Assembly (NCBI GenBank): GCA_021775095.1
Contig: JAJFII010000046.1
Coordinates: 1 to 53,426 of the forward strand
Length of the DNA stretch: 53,426 nucleotides
Direction: 5' to 3'
Origin: Rhodospirillales bacterium
Lineage (GTDB): Bacteria > Pseudomonadota > Alphaproteobacteria > Rhodospirillales > Casp-alpha2
This document shows positions 24,360 to 34,342 of the stretch, piece after piece. The position numbers were made by a program, and so were the translations under genes. Each line of letters begins with the position of its first letter. Within the stretch, counting starts at the first letter, position 1. The notes beneath the pieces are model-generated. The model had not been told where the DNA came from, ran no database searches, and saw only the letters and a list, made by a program, of their open reading frames with translations.

Positions 24360-25379
24360 TTAGGCTTTGCCACTCAACAGGGGTTTATACCGTTCGCCGA
24401 TCTCGAGAATGGCATCCGTGTATTTTTTACAGTCTTCGATGCCGCCCGGATTCAAATAGGCCATTTCACCCTTGGCCTTTTTGTAGGCGGTAATGAATTC
24501 CGGATCGTCAAATACCTGTTTGAAGGTATCTTGCAGAATTTTGAAGCGATCCGGATAGCTGTCGATTGCCGCCTTATGGATGCCAAAAGCCCGGGCCGAG
24601 AGCAACGGTGGGGTCTTCATGCCAAAATGATCGTTCATTGTCGGCGCATTATCCAATCGATCACCCAGCTTGTTTTTGTCATCGAAGACCAAAAGCGTGC
24701 GTACCGATTTATGTTTTGCGGCAACCGAACCAGACGTCAGAACACTAAAGTCGACTTCACCCGTGACCGCCCCGGCAATGGTGTTTTTACCGCCCGACAA
24801 GGGGATTAGATTAAATTCAACGCCAACTTTTTCACCGAGCGCCAGAATACCGACGGATGCCGGATGTGCCATGCGGCTGGTGCCGACGTTCAATTTGCGT
24901 TTTTTGCCTTCGGCAACGATGTCGTCAATCGACATGAACTTGCTTTTTTTGCCGACGAAAACACAACCCGGGTCGGTGTCAACCTGGCCAAAATAAACAT
25001 AATCACTGACGGCAAAATTTTCTGGTGCCTTAACCACCCAATTCAACAGTTCCGGCCCCATATTGCCAAAGATCAGATTGTGACAATCGGCTTTGCGTTT
25101 GCCCATATATACCTCGTAACCGACCCGGCCCGACGCGCCGGGGAAAAATCCAGGCTCAAATTTGGCATTCAGGTATTTTTTCCAGGTTCCGGAAAACGCC
25201 CGAAAATTACGATCGGCACCGCCGCCCTCGCGGGTTGGAATAATAACATTGATATTACGCGCCGGAAATTTTTCTGCGGCGATACCGGCACCGGGGTGCA
25301 GGCCAACCGCACCAACACCGGCAACGGCCGCCGTACCCTTTAAAAAATCCCGTCGAGTTGGTTTCCACGAATAGCTCAT
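24360..25379 (-). CDS. tctC: Tripartite tricarboxylate transporter substrate-binding protein (TctC-like)
   Basis: The 339-residue protein opens with a Tat-type signal (RRDFLKG followed by an Ala/Val/Gly-rich stretch and an AxA-like cleavage site near residue 35). The mature part has the Bug/TctC fold, with INVIIPTREGGGADRNFR near the start. It should bind a carboxylate in the periplasm and hand it to TctAB. Tat rather than Sec export suggests folding in the cytoplasm. It is the first gene of the leftward operon, facing the GntR regulator. Confidence 0.93.
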   Translation of the reverse strand: MSYSWKPTRRDFLKGTAAVAGVGAVGLHPGAGIAAEKFPARNINVIIPTREGGGADRNFRAFSGTWKKYLNAKFEPGFFPGASGRVGYEVYMGKRKADCHNLIFGNMGPELLNWVVKAPENFAVSDYVYFGQVDTDPGCVFVGKKSKFMSIDDIVAEGKKRKLNVGTSRMAHPASVGILALGEKVGVEFNLIPLSGGKNTIAGAVTGEVDFSVLTSGSVAAKHKSVRTLLVFDDKNKLGDRLDNAPTMNDHFGMKTPPLLSARAFGIHKAAIDSYPDRFKILQDTFKQVFDDPEFITAYKKAKGEMAYLNPGGIEDCKKYTDAILEIGERYKPLLSGKA

Positions 25380-25480
25380 CTTTTACCCTCCCAAGTAAAA
25401 ATCGATGCCAGGTACGTAAACCGCACCGGCCCATAAAAAAACCTGTTTCGTCTGGGGTAATCCTAACCAAAATACGAAAT

Positions 25481-25552
25481 GGTCGTCAATCGACCCAATG
25501 ATATAATTTTATCTTTTAATAACATGTATTTATATATAAATTGGTCTAACCA
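25481..25552. promoter_or_regulatory. Candidate GntR operator sites between tctC and the GntR gene
   Basis: The sequence TGGTCTAACCA (25542-25552) is a perfect TGGTnnnACCA palindrome, the form bound by many FadR/FCD-type GntR regulators. A second perfect inverted repeat, GGTCG-TCAAT-CGACC, lies at 25481-25495. Both are in the 203-base divergent gap between tctC and the regulator gene, so one bound protein could control both directions. An AT-rich stretch between them may hold the promoters. Confidence 0.7.
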
Positions 25553-25582
25553 TTAGTAATTATTGGTTTGGTTGTCGGATAA

Positions 25583-26290
25583 ATGGTATCGGAAAATGAA
25601 CAACGGGCGCTCAATCATCTGCGCAGAATCATCCAGTTAGGCCATTATCCGGACGGCTCGCGCCTGCCGACGGAACGGGAGTTGGCATTTGAGTTGTCCC
25701 TGGGACGCGGCCCCATTCGACGGGCCTTGGCCGCCCTGGAAGCGGAAGGTCGGATCAGCAGACACATTGGTCAGGGCACTTTTGTCGGCAGCCGCCCGGC
25801 ACCGATGCGACCGGAACCGTCGTCTCACCTCTTGGGGTCGGCAAGTCCCGGCGATATTATGGAGACCCGATTGACCATTGAACCCCGGCTGGCGGCCCTG
25901 GCCGCCGTCCGCGCTTCTGAAGAAGACATCAATTATCTAAAATTATGTACAAGTAAAAGCGAGACTGCCGATACCCTGACGTCGTGGCAACGCTGGGATG
26001 AGACTTTTCACCGGACCATCGGTCTGGCGTCGCGCAATGTCATGCTGGCCAATTTGATCGAGGTGATCAACAAGGCGCGACGGTCCCAATTCACGCCGCC
26101 GAAACGGAAATCCCCGACCGGATCCGACTGGCAGCCGCTTTTACTGCAACAACATCGCACCATCATTGAAGCGATCACGGCGCGCGATCCGCAGGCCGCA
26201 GCAAAGGCCATGCGGCAACACCTGAATAGTGTGGAGGAGCGGATTTTTGGCGATCCTGATCAATTATCAGACATAACCGACCACGTGTAG
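25583..26290 (+). CDS. GntR-family regulator (FCD/FadR type)
   Basis: The 235-residue protein has a winged helix at the N-terminus (GSRLPTERELAFELSLGRGPIRRALAALEAEG pattern, about residues 24-55, wing ending GQGTFVGS). A helical C-terminal ligand domain follows, with the FCD-type His in ETFHRTI. Such proteins respond to carboxylic acids. Its place opposite the tct operon, with a TGGTCTAACCA site between, suggests it controls uptake and use of the TctC ligand and its own gene. Confidence 0.93.
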   Translation: MVSENEQRALNHLRRIIQLGHYPDGSRLPTERELAFELSLGRGPIRRALAALEAEGRISRHIGQGTFVGSRPAPMRPEPSSHLLGSASPGDIMETRLTIEPRLAALAAVRASEEDINYLKLCTSKSETADTLTSWQRWDETFHRTIGLASRNVMLANLIEVINKARRSQFTPPKRKSPTGSDWQPLLLQQHRTIIEAITARDPQAAAKAMRQHLNSVEERIFGDPDQLSDITDHV

Positions 26291-26370
26291 AGAACGAAGC
26301 GAGGCCGGACTTTGCTTTCCGGGTGAAAATACAATAATATGTAAATGCAATAAAAATTCGGGAAAAAAAC

Positions 26371-27135
26371 GTGCCTCTGGTCCTTTTCAGTCTTGCGATT
26401 TTTTTGTTTACGCCACTAGCGACGGCCGGGGCGCAGCCCCTGAAAGTCGGTTATAGCCCCGATTGGGCACCCTATTCCATCACCACGGATCATACCACGG
26501 CCGGCATTTTACCGGATCTGTTAAATGAACTGATCACGGAACGTTTGGGTGTTCCGCTGGAACATGTGGGCCTGCCCTGGAAGCGGGCCCAGGCCCAGGT
26601 TAAAGCCGGCGCCCTGGACGCCCTGATCACCTATCCGTCTGATGCCCGGCTTGAATATACAGAAAGGTCCGAGAGCGTTGTCTACAATCTGATATCTGCG
26701 GCATTTGTCCGCAAAGCCTCACCGGCCTATCAGGCCCTGATACTGGACCCGGCGGTGGAGAACCTTAAGAATCATCGTGGCTGTGTGATTTTTGGCAACG
26801 ACTGGGGCAAAAACTTCTACGCCAAACACGCCATTCCGTATGAAAATGCGGTTGACGTCAAAAACTGTTTGAGGCTTTTGCAGAGGGGCCGGGTCGATTT
26901 TTTTATTCAGTCAAGAGCCGTCGTTCTGGACAACATCCGACAGCTTGATTTCGGAAATTCCCTGGTTGCCCTGCCCGAAGCCTACGCCAGCATTCCCTTT
27001 ACCCTGTTGATTTCGAAAAAGTCGCCTTTTTACAAAACGCTGATGCCAAAATTTGATAGGCTCATCAAACAGATGAAAAACGACGGTTCGCTGGAACGGC
27101 TGATCTACAACCTGGAACATGCCACTCACTCCTGA
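26371..27135 (+). CDS. Periplasmic solute-binding protein, family 3
   Basis: The frame starts with GTG at 26371 and gives 254 residues. A Sec signal peptide is visible (hydrophobic 3-18, cleavage near Ala22). The mature protein begins LKVGYSPDWAPYS and continues with TTAGILPDLLNELI and DALITYPSDARLEYTE, as in family 3 solute-binding domains for amino acids and similar ligands. No ABC permease lies nearby, so it may act as a stand-alone sensor or feed a distant transporter. Its end overlaps the convergent doeB gene by ten bases. Confidence 0.85.
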   Translation: MPLVLFSLAIFLFTPLATAGAQPLKVGYSPDWAPYSITTDHTTAGILPDLLNELITERLGVPLEHVGLPWKRAQAQVKAGALDALITYPSDARLEYTERSESVVYNLISAAFVRKASPAYQALILDPAVENLKNHRGCVIFGNDWGKNFYAKHAIPYENAVDVKNCLRLLQRGRVDFFIQSRAVVLDNIRQLDFGNSLVALPEAYASIPFTLLISKKSPFYKTLMPKFDRLIKQMKNDGSLERLIYNLEHATHS

Positions 27136-28127
27136 GGGACGCCGACAACACATATAAAATCGCCGACATTGATCAGGCCCGGGAAATGCCGGCCGGCAAA
27201 AACCCCTGAGATTTTTGCCCGATATTCCGTGACCGGTGCCCCAGTACGTTCCACATTATAAATGCGGGCGACGACGTCGCCTTTGTCGACCAGGTCACCA
27301 AGCGACGCACAGGGTTCAAACAACCCGGCGTGTTTCGACGTCAGAAAACAGCGTTGGTCGGGCATGTCGAGCGCGAGCGAGGCCTGTCGTTCGGGTGCGC
27401 CGGACAAAACGCCCGCGTGTTTTAAGAAGTTGCGCACGCCTTTTTTGGCAATTTGTGCGGTCGATATACTGACGCTGCCGCCGCCGCCAAGTTCCGTTGA
27501 TACAAAAACCTTGCCGAGATCCTCGGCCGCCGTGTCATACATACCGGTCGCATCGATTTCCAATAGCATCACAGAATACGGCGCGTTAAAGGCGTGCATG
27601 GCTTCGACGCAGCGTTTTTCCTGGTCCTTGTCGGATAAACGGTGGGCACAGGCGAAAGGCACAAATTCCAGGGTTTTGCCGCCGGAATGAATATCGAGGA
27701 CAAAATCCGCCAGGGGCAGTAGCGTGCGTTGAAAATAGTCGGCTATTTTTTCGGTGATCCCGCCGATCGGATTGCCAGGGAAAACCCGGTTCATGTTGCC
27801 TTTATCAATGGGAGAGGTGCGGGCAGCGTCCTTAAAAGCCGGATAGTTCATCATCGGCACAAGGATGATCCTGCCACAAACCTCATCCAGACTTAAGCTG
27901 TTGGCCAAATCCATAAGGGCGACCGGGCCCTCATATTCATCGCCATGATTGGCACCCGTTAACAAAACGGTCGGTCCATCGCCCGCTTTGAATTGGCTGA
28001 TCGGGATCAGGACCGAACCCCAGGCCGAACTATCATGGGAATGGGGTAAATTTAAATGGCCATGTTGAATACCGGGTGTTTCAAAATCGATATCCGTCGT
28101 GACCGGTGACCGTGGGGTATTTCTCAT
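27126..28127 (-). CDS. doeB: N-alpha-acetyl-diaminobutyrate deacetylase (DoeB-like)
   Basis: This 333-residue protein belongs to the succinylglutamate desuccinylase/aspartoacylase family of zinc hydrolases. The metal ligands are His61 and Glu64 in GANHGDEYEGP and His147 in VLDIHSGG; NMNRVFPG and ITEKIADYFQRTLLP match DoeB closely. DoeB removes the acetyl group from N-alpha-acetyl-diaminobutyrate, the product of ectoine hydrolysis. It follows doeA by three bases, which strengthens the assignment. The later pathway enzymes DoeC and DoeD are not in the window. Confidence 0.88.
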   Translation of the reverse strand: MRNTPRSPVTTDIDFETPGIQHGHLNLPHSHDSSAWGSVLIPISQFKAGDGPTVLLTGANHGDEYEGPVALMDLANSLSLDEVCGRIILVPMMNYPAFKDAARTSPIDKGNMNRVFPGNPIGGITEKIADYFQRTLLPLADFVLDIHSGGKTLEFVPFACAHRLSDKDQEKRCVEAMHAFNAPYSVMLLEIDATGMYDTAAEDLGKVFVSTELGGGGSVSISTAQIAKKGVRNFLKHAGVLSGAPERQASLALDMPDQRCFLTSKHAGLFEPCASLGDLVDKGDVVARIYNVERTGAPVTEYRAKISGVFAGRHFPGLINVGDFICVVGVPQE

Positions 28128-28130
28128 AAC

Positions 28131-29318
28131 CTACGCTTTAACCATTAATTGCCGGGGCGTTGTGGTGAAACAATCGGCACCCCGGTCGGTGATCCGTATG
28201 GGTTCGGTTATTTCCAGACCACCGTCGTCAAGCCACAGGGCGGGCATAAAATGGATACACATGTTCGGCTCAAGCACCGTTTTGTCGCCCAGCCGCAGGC
28301 TGATCGTCCGCTCGCCCCAATCGGGCGGATAGGACATGCCAATGGAATATCCGGTTCGATTGTCCTTCTCAAACCCATGTTTTCGCAGGGTGGTAAAAAA
28401 TGCTGCCGCAATATCTTCGGCCAGGTTGCCGGGTTTGGCTTTATCCAGCCCCGCCTCAATGCCCTCAAGAACGGCCTTTTCCGCAGCCAGATATTTTTGC
28501 GGAACCGGACCGAGATAAACCGTACGCGATTGCGGGCAATGGTAACGCCGGTGGCAGCCGGCGATCTCAAAAAACGTACCCTCGCAGGACTTCATTTGCC
28601 GGTCATCCCAGGTCAAATGGGCGGCGGTGGCATCCATGCCGCTCGGTAACATCGGCACAATCGCCGGATAATCGCCGCCATGACCGTCGGCACCGACCAG
28701 GCCCGTATGATAAATTTCGGCCGCCAACAGATTTTTTTTCATGCCCGGTTCAATGATCTCAAAGATCCGCGCATGCATGGCTTCAACAATCCGCGCCGCC
28801 CGGTTCATGTAGGTAATTTCCTGCGGCGATTTTACCGCCCTTTGCCAATTCACCAGCCCCGTTGCGTCTTTAAATTTTGCGTTTGGCAAATTTTTGAGCA
28901 GGGACCGGTAACAGGCCGCCGAAAAATAATAGTTATCCATTTCCAGCCCCATATGCAGCGCCCCCAGGCCCCGGTCCGTGAGGATTTCAGAAAGATAATC
29001 CATGGGATGACGTTCCGTCGACTGCACATAATGATCGGCGTAAGCGATGATCCTGTCTGGTGCCAGGTAGGTCGTGCGCAGGGCCCCCGCCGCATCAATG
29101 CCTCGGCCAAACCACAGCGGATCACCGGAGCCGGTCAGCAAAACACATTGGTGGGTATAAAAAGACCAGCCATCGTAGCCGGTTAACCACGCCATATTGC
29201 TCGGATCGGTAACCACCAACAACTCGATCCCCTGGTCCTCCATGGCGGCCCGGGTTTTGTCCAGGCGGATCGCATATTCTTCGCGGGTAAAATTTAGGTT
29301 CACTTCGGGATTGTTCAT
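28131..29318 (-). CDS. doeA: Ectoine hydrolase (DoeA-like, creatinase/M24 fold)
   Basis: The 395-residue protein has the pita-bread fold of M24/creatinase proteins. Blocks characteristic of ectoine hydrolase are present: TGYDGWSFYTHQ, NYYFSAACYRSLL, GGDYPAIVPMLPSG, HLTWDD, FFEIAGCHRRYHCPQSRTV and SYPPDWGERTISLR. DoeA opens the ring of the compatible solute ectoine to give N-alpha-acetyl-diaminobutyrate. With doeB immediately downstream, the pair allows ectoine to be used as carbon and nitrogen. No ectoine transporter of the TRAP (UehABC) type is visible; a link to the TctABC transporter is possible but unproven. Confidence 0.9.
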   Translation of the reverse strand: MNNPEVNLNFTREEYAIRLDKTRAAMEDQGIELLVVTDPSNMAWLTGYDGWSFYTHQCVLLTGSGDPLWFGRGIDAAGALRTTYLAPDRIIAYADHYVQSTERHPMDYLSEILTDRGLGALHMGLEMDNYYFSAACYRSLLKNLPNAKFKDATGLVNWQRAVKSPQEITYMNRAARIVEAMHARIFEIIEPGMKKNLLAAEIYHTGLVGADGHGGDYPAIVPMLPSGMDATAAHLTWDDRQMKSCEGTFFEIAGCHRRYHCPQSRTVYLGPVPQKYLAAEKAVLEGIEAGLDKAKPGNLAEDIAAAFFTTLRKHGFEKDNRTGYSIGMSYPPDWGERTISLRLGDKTVLEPNMCIHFMPALWLDDGGLEITEPIRITDRGADCFTTTPRQLMVKA

Positions 29319-29504
29319 GGTTGGCTGCTCACGGTTAAGGACTAAGGTGTAACATTACCCCCGAAGATTTGATTAAAGCATGTTAAAAATTGATGTCTTA
29401 TGGAGATATTTTTTCACGCCAGCCCTACCGGCGACAGCTTTGCCCGCTCACCGGGGCGACGACCAAACGTTCAGCCGTCAGCGCGTTTCCCGCGAATTAC
29501 CGGG

Positions 29505-30440
29505 TTATTCCGGTGCCTGATCGGTCGCTTTGATCATCGTTCCCGCACCCCCGGGAGTAAAGAACTCGACCAAAATCGCATGGGGAATGCGACCATCACT
29601 GATCACAGCCGCTTCAACGCCTCGGTCGACGGCATCTAAGCAGGTTTCCACCTTGGGGATCATGCCACCGGACACCGTGCCGTCGGCGATTGCCGCCCGC
29701 GCTTCGTCGGCGGCCATTTCAACAATCAGATCGCCTGACTTGTCGAGAACGCCACTGACGTCAGTCAACATGATCAAGCGTTTGGCATTCAGGGCGGCGG
29801 CAATGGCTCCGGCCACCGTATCGGCGTTGATATTCAGGGTTTCACCGTCGGGGCCAACGCCGATCGGCGCAATCACCGGCGTAATGTCAGATTTTTTAAA
29901 ACAATCGAGAATATAGGGGTCGATCTGATCCGGTTCACCGACCAGGCCCAAATCGAGGACCCTTTCAATATTTGAATGTTCATCGCGTTTGGTTCGCACC
30001 AGTTTTTTCGCCCCGATGAGATTTCCGTCTTTGCCACTGAGGCCGACCGCCCGCCCGCCCGCTTGGTTAATCGCCGAGACGATTTCTTTATTGATCGATC
30101 CGGCGAGCACCATTTCAACGATCCGCACGGTTTCTTGGTCGGTGACACGAAGCCCGTCGATAAATTCGGATTTTACGTTCAGACGTTTCAGCATGGCACC
30201 AATTTGCGGCCCGCCGCCGTGGACGACGATGGGGTTCAAACCGACCTGGCGCAGCAAGACCACGTCGCGGGCAAACCGTTTGGCCATTTCCGGATCACCC
30301 ATGGCGTGGCCGCCATATTTAATAACCACGGTTTTGTCCGAATAACGTTTCATGTAGGGCAGCGCTTCGGACAGCAGCTTGGCTTGTTCCAGCCATTGCG
30401 GTTGGTAAGAGTGATTGTCGGAGTTCGTATCGTCAGTCAT
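29505..30440 (-). CDS. argB: Acetylglutamate kinase
   Basis: The 311-residue protein has the amino-acid-kinase motifs [10 protein letters not shown] near the start, [31 protein letters not shown] and [15 protein letters not shown]. ArgB phosphorylates N-acetylglutamate in arginine synthesis. It lies downstream of engB on the same strand, the usual alphaproteobacterial order. Confidence 0.97.
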   Translation of the reverse strand: MTDDTNSDNHSYQPQWLEQAKLLSEALPYMKRYSDKTVVIKYGGHAMGDPEMAKRFARDVVLLRQVGLNPIVVHGGGPQIGAMLKRLNVKSEFIDGLRVTDQETVRIVEMVLAGSINKEIVSAINQAGGRAVGLSGKDGNLIGAKKLVRTKRDEHSNIERVLDLGLVGEPDQIDPYILDCFKKSDITPVIAPIGVGPDGETLNINADTVAGAIAAALNAKRLIMLTDVSGVLDKSGDLIVEMAADEARAAIADGTVSGGMIPKVETCLDAVDRGVEAAVISDGRIPHAILVEFFTPGGAGTMIKATDQAPE

Positions 30441-30592
30441 TGGAGGACCTTAACCTGAGACATGGAAAAAGATCAGAAAGCGCTTGCTATCGTAGTGCGC
30501 CAAATATCTGATCTCTACGTGTATCCGCAACCTTGCATTCGGTGAAGCCATACTCAACAGAAATCACACAGGCCGGGCCGATAACGATGGAT

Positions 30593-31246
30593 TTACCCGT
30601 CCGCCAGGGTTGCCAGCATGGCGCGCAGTTCGGCGATCCCCTGACCCTTGCGGGAACTTGTTTTCGGAATGATCGGATGGGCCGCCGGATGTTTGGCAAG
30701 TTCTTCCGAGATTTTGGCTTCCAGCCCGTTTAAAAAACCGACTTTGACCTTGTCGACCTTGGTCAGGACCACCTGATAGGGTTGCGCCGCCTTATCCAGC
30801 ATCTCCATGACACCGCGGTCGGATTCTTTTAGTCCGTGACGCGAATCAACCAACACGCAGGTCCGGCGCAGGTTAACCCGGCCCTTCAAATAAGAATCGA
30901 CCAGCCCGGTCCATTGTTTGACCTGGGCCTTCGAGACACGGGCGTATCCATACCCCGGCAAATCGGCAAGCATCAAAATTTGGCCCAAATTAAAAAAATT
31001 AATTTCCCGGGTGCGACCCGGCGTGTTGGACGTCCGCGCCAGGGTGTTTTGCCGAACAAGGGCGTTTAACAAACTGGATTTTCCAACGTTCGAACGCCCG
31101 GCAAAAGCAATCTCCGGCAAGCTGCCGTCGGGAATTTGATCCAATTTGACACAGCCCATAACAAAGTCACAGGATTGTTCAAACAGGACGCGGCCCCGTT
31201 CCAACACAACGGGGTCTTGCACATCTAATTCAGTGGCCATGGACAT
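30593..31246 (-). CDS. engB: Ribosome biogenesis GTPase YihA/EngB (YsxC)
   Basis: The 217-residue GTPase shows GRSNVGKSSLLNAL (G1), NTPGRTREINF (G2), DLPGYGYA (G3) and TKVDK (G4). EngB proteins help late assembly of the large ribosomal subunit. AGGA lies eight bases before the ATG. It sits between yidC and argB on the minus strand. Confidence 0.97.
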   Translation of the reverse strand: MSMATELDVQDPVVLERGRVLFEQSCDFVMGCVKLDQIPDGSLPEIAFAGRSNVGKSSLLNALVRQNTLARTSNTPGRTREINFFNLGQILMLADLPGYGYARVSKAQVKQWTGLVDSYLKGRVNLRRTCVLVDSRHGLKESDRGVMEMLDKAAQPYQVVLTKVDKVKVGFLNGLEAKISEELAKHPAAHPIIPKTSSRKGQGIAELRAMLATLADG

Positions 31247-31282
31247 GGCGCGTTCCTAAAGGTTGGAAGCCTCAACGCTAAG

Positions 31283-33046
31283 TTATTTCAGCGCATCTTT
31301 GCCGGAGATCCCCATTCTGCGCATAATCACCCACTGCTGAGCCATGGAAAGGGTATTGTTCCAGGCCCAGTAGATGACCAGACCAGCCGGGAACCGGGCC
31401 AAAAGGAAAGTAAAAATAATCGGCAGGAACATAAAAATTTTTGCCTGCACCGGATCCGTCGGCTGCGGGTTCAGTTTCTGTTGCTGGAACATGGAAATGC
31501 CCATGATCAAAGGCCAGACGCCGATCATCAGGAAGTCCGGCGGGGTGAAGGGAATCAAACCGAACAGATTAAATATGGTCGTCGGATCCGGTGCCGACAA
31601 ATCCTGAATCCAGCCAAAGAACGGCGCGTGGCGCATTTCGATGGTCACAAACAGCACCTTATACAGGGCAAAGAAGACCGGGATCTGAATGAGGATGGGC
31701 AGACAGCCGGAAGCCGGATTGACCTTCTCTTTTTTATAAAGCTCCATCATCGCCTGATTGAGTTTCATCTTGTCGTCGCCATAGCGTTCCCGCATGGCCG
31801 TCATCTTCGGTGCCAGTTTTTTCATTTTACTCATGGAGACGTAGGATTTATTGGCGAGCGGGAACAGCACCGCTTTAATACCGACGGTCAGCAGCAAAAT
31901 CGCAACACCCAAATTTAAAACCAAATCGTTAATCCACAAAAGGGCATAAAACAGCGGTTTGGTGAGGAAGTAAAACCAGCCAAAATCGATCGCCAGGTCA
32001 AACTGGCCAACGCCAATTTGTTCTTCGTAAGCGTCCAGAAGTTTGACTTCCTTGGCACCGGCGAAAAAATGACTGACGGAGCTAACGGAACCACCCGCCG
32101 GTACGGACACCTGGGGGCCCAAAAAATCAACCTGGTAGGTATCAATCAGACCCTGGGCCCGGTGCAGATAGCGGGTTTCGGTTTTTTGTTTCTGGTCGGG
32201 AATCAACGCCGTTAACCAGTATTTATCGGTAATCCCGATCCAGCCGCCAGTTGCCGTCTGTTTGATTTGCCCCTGATCCTTTAAATCATCATAGTCAATT
32301 TCCGATAGGGTTTGTTCGGAGACCCCCAACAATCCCTCGTGCAGGATGTAAAAACCCGTGGTTTCAGGCGTGCCGCGGCGCGACACCAAGCCATAGGGGT
32401 TCATCGCCGCCGCACTGGCGCTTTTATTTTCGACGGTTTGTGTGACTGTGAACATATAGTTGTTATCAATGTCAAAGGTCCGTTTGAAGAGAAGACCTGC
32501 ACCATTGTCCCAACTCAGTGTGACCGGCTGATCGGGCGACAGGGATTTACGGTTGGCCGCCCAAACGGTTTCCTGGCCCGGCACATTTATGCCCTGGGCA
32601 CCAACCCAGCCAAATTGTGCGTAATACCCGCCGACAGCGCCCTTCGGTGACAACAGGATGATTTCCGGACTTTCGGGGTCCTGCTTTTCGCGGTAATCCG
32701 CCAGGGTTAAATCGTCAACCCGACCGCCGGTCAAGGCGATCGAGCCGTGCAGGCGTGGGGTATTGATTTTGACCCGGTTATTGCGCGCCAATATATCGGC
32801 CCGTGTCGATCCCTGGACGGTGGCTGCAACAGTTCCCGGAATCATCGGGGCCGCCGTGTTGCCAGCGGCGGTCCCCGGCAGACTTGGCGTTTGCGCGCCG
32901 CCGACGGGTGAACCTGGAAGGTTTTGACCGGCCCCCAAAGACTGTTCCGGCGGCGGCGGACGCGTCGCATCAAAATAAACCTGGAAACCAACCAAAATGG
33001 CGATCGACAAAACAATCGCCAGTATCATATTTTTATTGTCAATCAT
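31283..33046 (-). CDS. yidC: Membrane protein insertase YidC
   Basis: The 587-residue protein has an N-terminal membrane anchor (8-26), a Pro/Gly-rich linker, a large periplasmic domain (about 80-340) and the conserved insertase core. The core includes the segment [20 protein letters not shown], the [20 protein letters not shown] helix and [20 protein letters not shown] near the end. It inserts proteins into the inner membrane, alone or with SecYEG. It overlaps yidD by four bases. Confidence 0.98.
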   Translation of the reverse strand: MIDNKNMILAIVLSIAILVGFQVYFDATRPPPPEQSLGAGQNLPGSPVGGAQTPSLPGTAAGNTAAPMIPGTVAATVQGSTRADILARNNRVKINTPRLHGSIALTGGRVDDLTLADYREKQDPESPEIILLSPKGAVGGYYAQFGWVGAQGINVPGQETVWAANRKSLSPDQPVTLSWDNGAGLLFKRTFDIDNNYMFTVTQTVENKSASAAAMNPYGLVSRRGTPETTGFYILHEGLLGVSEQTLSEIDYDDLKDQGQIKQTATGGWIGITDKYWLTALIPDQKQKTETRYLHRAQGLIDTYQVDFLGPQVSVPAGGSVSSVSHFFAGAKEVKLLDAYEEQIGVGQFDLAIDFGWFYFLTKPLFYALLWINDLVLNLGVAILLLTVGIKAVLFPLANKSYVSMSKMKKLAPKMTAMRERYGDDKMKLNQAMMELYKKEKVNPASGCLPILIQIPVFFALYKVLFVTIEMRHAPFFGWIQDLSAPDPTTIFNLFGLIPFTPPDFLMIGVWPLIMGISMFQQQKLNPQPTDPVQAKIFMFLPIIFTFLLARFPAGLVIYWAWNNTLSMAQQWVIMRRMGISGKDALK

Positions 33047-33339
33047 TTGACGACCAAAACCTTCTTATGGGAATGCGCGCAGCAGGGTTCGCTATCGCTA
33101 ACTATTATTTCAGGAACCGGATCATAGCCGTATCCGCCGAACGGATGGCACCGGGCAATTCGTTTCGCGGCCAACCAGGACCCGGCAATCGGCCCGTGGT
33201 GGGCGAGGGCGTCGAGGGCATAGGATGAACAGGTCGGTGCGAACCGGCAACTTCCGGCCATATAGGGGGAAATCACAATCTGGTACCCCCGGATCAGCAG
33301 CCGAAGGGGAAAATTAAGTCCTGTCGCCAAGCGGTTCAT
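33043..33339 (-). CDS. yidD: Membrane protein insertion efficiency factor YidD
   Basis: The 98-residue protein carries the family block [29 protein letters not shown], with the conserved Cys residues, and the segment [17 protein letters not shown]. It overlaps rnpA and yidC by four bases on either side, consistent with one translated block. It aids YidC-dependent insertion. Confidence 0.97.
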   Translation of the reverse strand: MNRLATGLNFPLRLLIRGYQIVISPYMAGSCRFAPTCSSYALDALAHHGPIAGSWLAAKRIARCHPFGGYGYDPVPEIIVSDSEPCCAHSHKKVLVVK

Positions 33340-33776
33340 GACGTGTTCTTAATCTTTTCTTCCGTGCCTCGGTCAGCCTTAAGCTTTCGGAGCGCTGTTT
33401 GTAAATCCTTCACCAAGGCCACAAAGGGGCGTTTGATTGTCCCCATACGTCCTATGATGACCAAGTCCAGACCGCCCAGGGCGGCGTTGGGCAACACCTC
33501 ATCCGCAACCGCACGAAGACGCCGACGCACCCGGTTTCTGACGACCGAATTACCGACCTTTTTCGTCACGGTAAAACCGACGCGAACGACGTCAGCTGCT
33601 AAATCTATGTCCGTGTCCTGGCCAATGCGCTGGTGCACCTGCAGGACAAGCCCCTGGGTTGCCCACTTTCGGCCCTGTTTTGCGGCTCTCAAAAATTCCC
33701 GGCGCTGCTTTAACCGATAAAGGGTCTTGGCTGACGGATCTTGATCAGGGCGTAACGGGATCGATTGTGGAACCAC
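33336..33776 (-). CDS. rnpA: Ribonuclease P protein component
   Basis: The 146-residue basic protein starts with GTG at 33776, 11 bases after rpmH. It has the RNase P protein motifs [14 protein letters not shown] near residue 23 and [20 protein letters not shown] in the middle. It assists the RNA subunit in maturing tRNA 5' ends. No clear ribosome binding site precedes the GTG; coupling to rpmH is likely. Confidence 0.96.
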   Translation of the reverse strand: MVPQSIPLRPDQDPSAKTLYRLKQRREFLRAAKQGRKWATQGLVLQVHQRIGQDTDIDLAADVVRVGFTVTKKVGNSVVRNRVRRRLRAVADEVLPNAALGGLDLVIIGRMGTIKRPFVALVKDLQTALRKLKADRGTEEKIKNTS

Positions 33777-33787
33777 GGGCTCAGCCG

Positions 33788-33922
33788 TTAAGCTGAAAGA
33801 CGTTTACGTCCCTTGGCACGCCGATTTGCCAATATGTTACGGCCACCAACGGTGGACATACGGCTACGAAAACCATGGCGACGCTTACGAACTATTTTAC
33901 TTGGCTGAAACGTGCGTTTCAC
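33788..33922 (-). CDS. rpmH: 50S ribosomal protein L34
   Basis: The 44-residue protein begins with GTG at 33922, with AGGAG seven bases upstream, and reads (V/M)[17 protein letters not shown]..., ending GRKRLSA. It matches L34 along its full length. It is the first gene of the rpmH-rnpA-yidD-yidC-engB-argB run. Confidence 0.97.
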   Translation of the reverse strand: MKRTFQPSKIVRKRRHGFRSRMSTVGGRNILANRRAKGRKRLSA

Positions 33923-33951
33923 GATCCTGCTCCTACTATGAATTTTCCCGG

Positions 33952-33980
33952 TGTATAAGGTCTTCGAAGTGGGAAGTCAA
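33952..33980 (-). promoter_or_regulatory. Promoter of the rpmH operon
   Basis: On the minus strand, TTGACT (33975-33980) and TATACA (33952-33957) are separated by 17 bases, about 30 bases upstream of the L34 start. This is a near-consensus sigma-70 promoter. Between 33981 and 34342 I see no gene. Confidence 0.8.
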
Positions 33981-34342
33981 CGCTGGTAAACAGGCAATCC
34001 ACATTCTACCCATGCGGAAATGCAAAAGCCCGATCCTCGAGCTATTTTTTCCGTGCCCGGCAGGCCTGTATATCGAACAGACATCATGAAAAAACACAAA
34101 ATACTGTGGCCGTCCAGGGCTGGACCGCATTGACGGCTTTCCTGCGGGAATTCATCACCCTGCTGGGCACGGAAATTATTCGCCATCCAACCGTGGCCCT
34201 TGATCAGGAGCAAGCGGCGGAATAAACACTCAATAATGCCGGGGTCGCGGTATGCGGCAATTTTCCCGGGCCTTTTCTGAGCGTCTGGCTTATAAGGCAA
34301 TTCACTGCCTTTTAAGACCTCACCCCGATCCCAGGAAGACCA

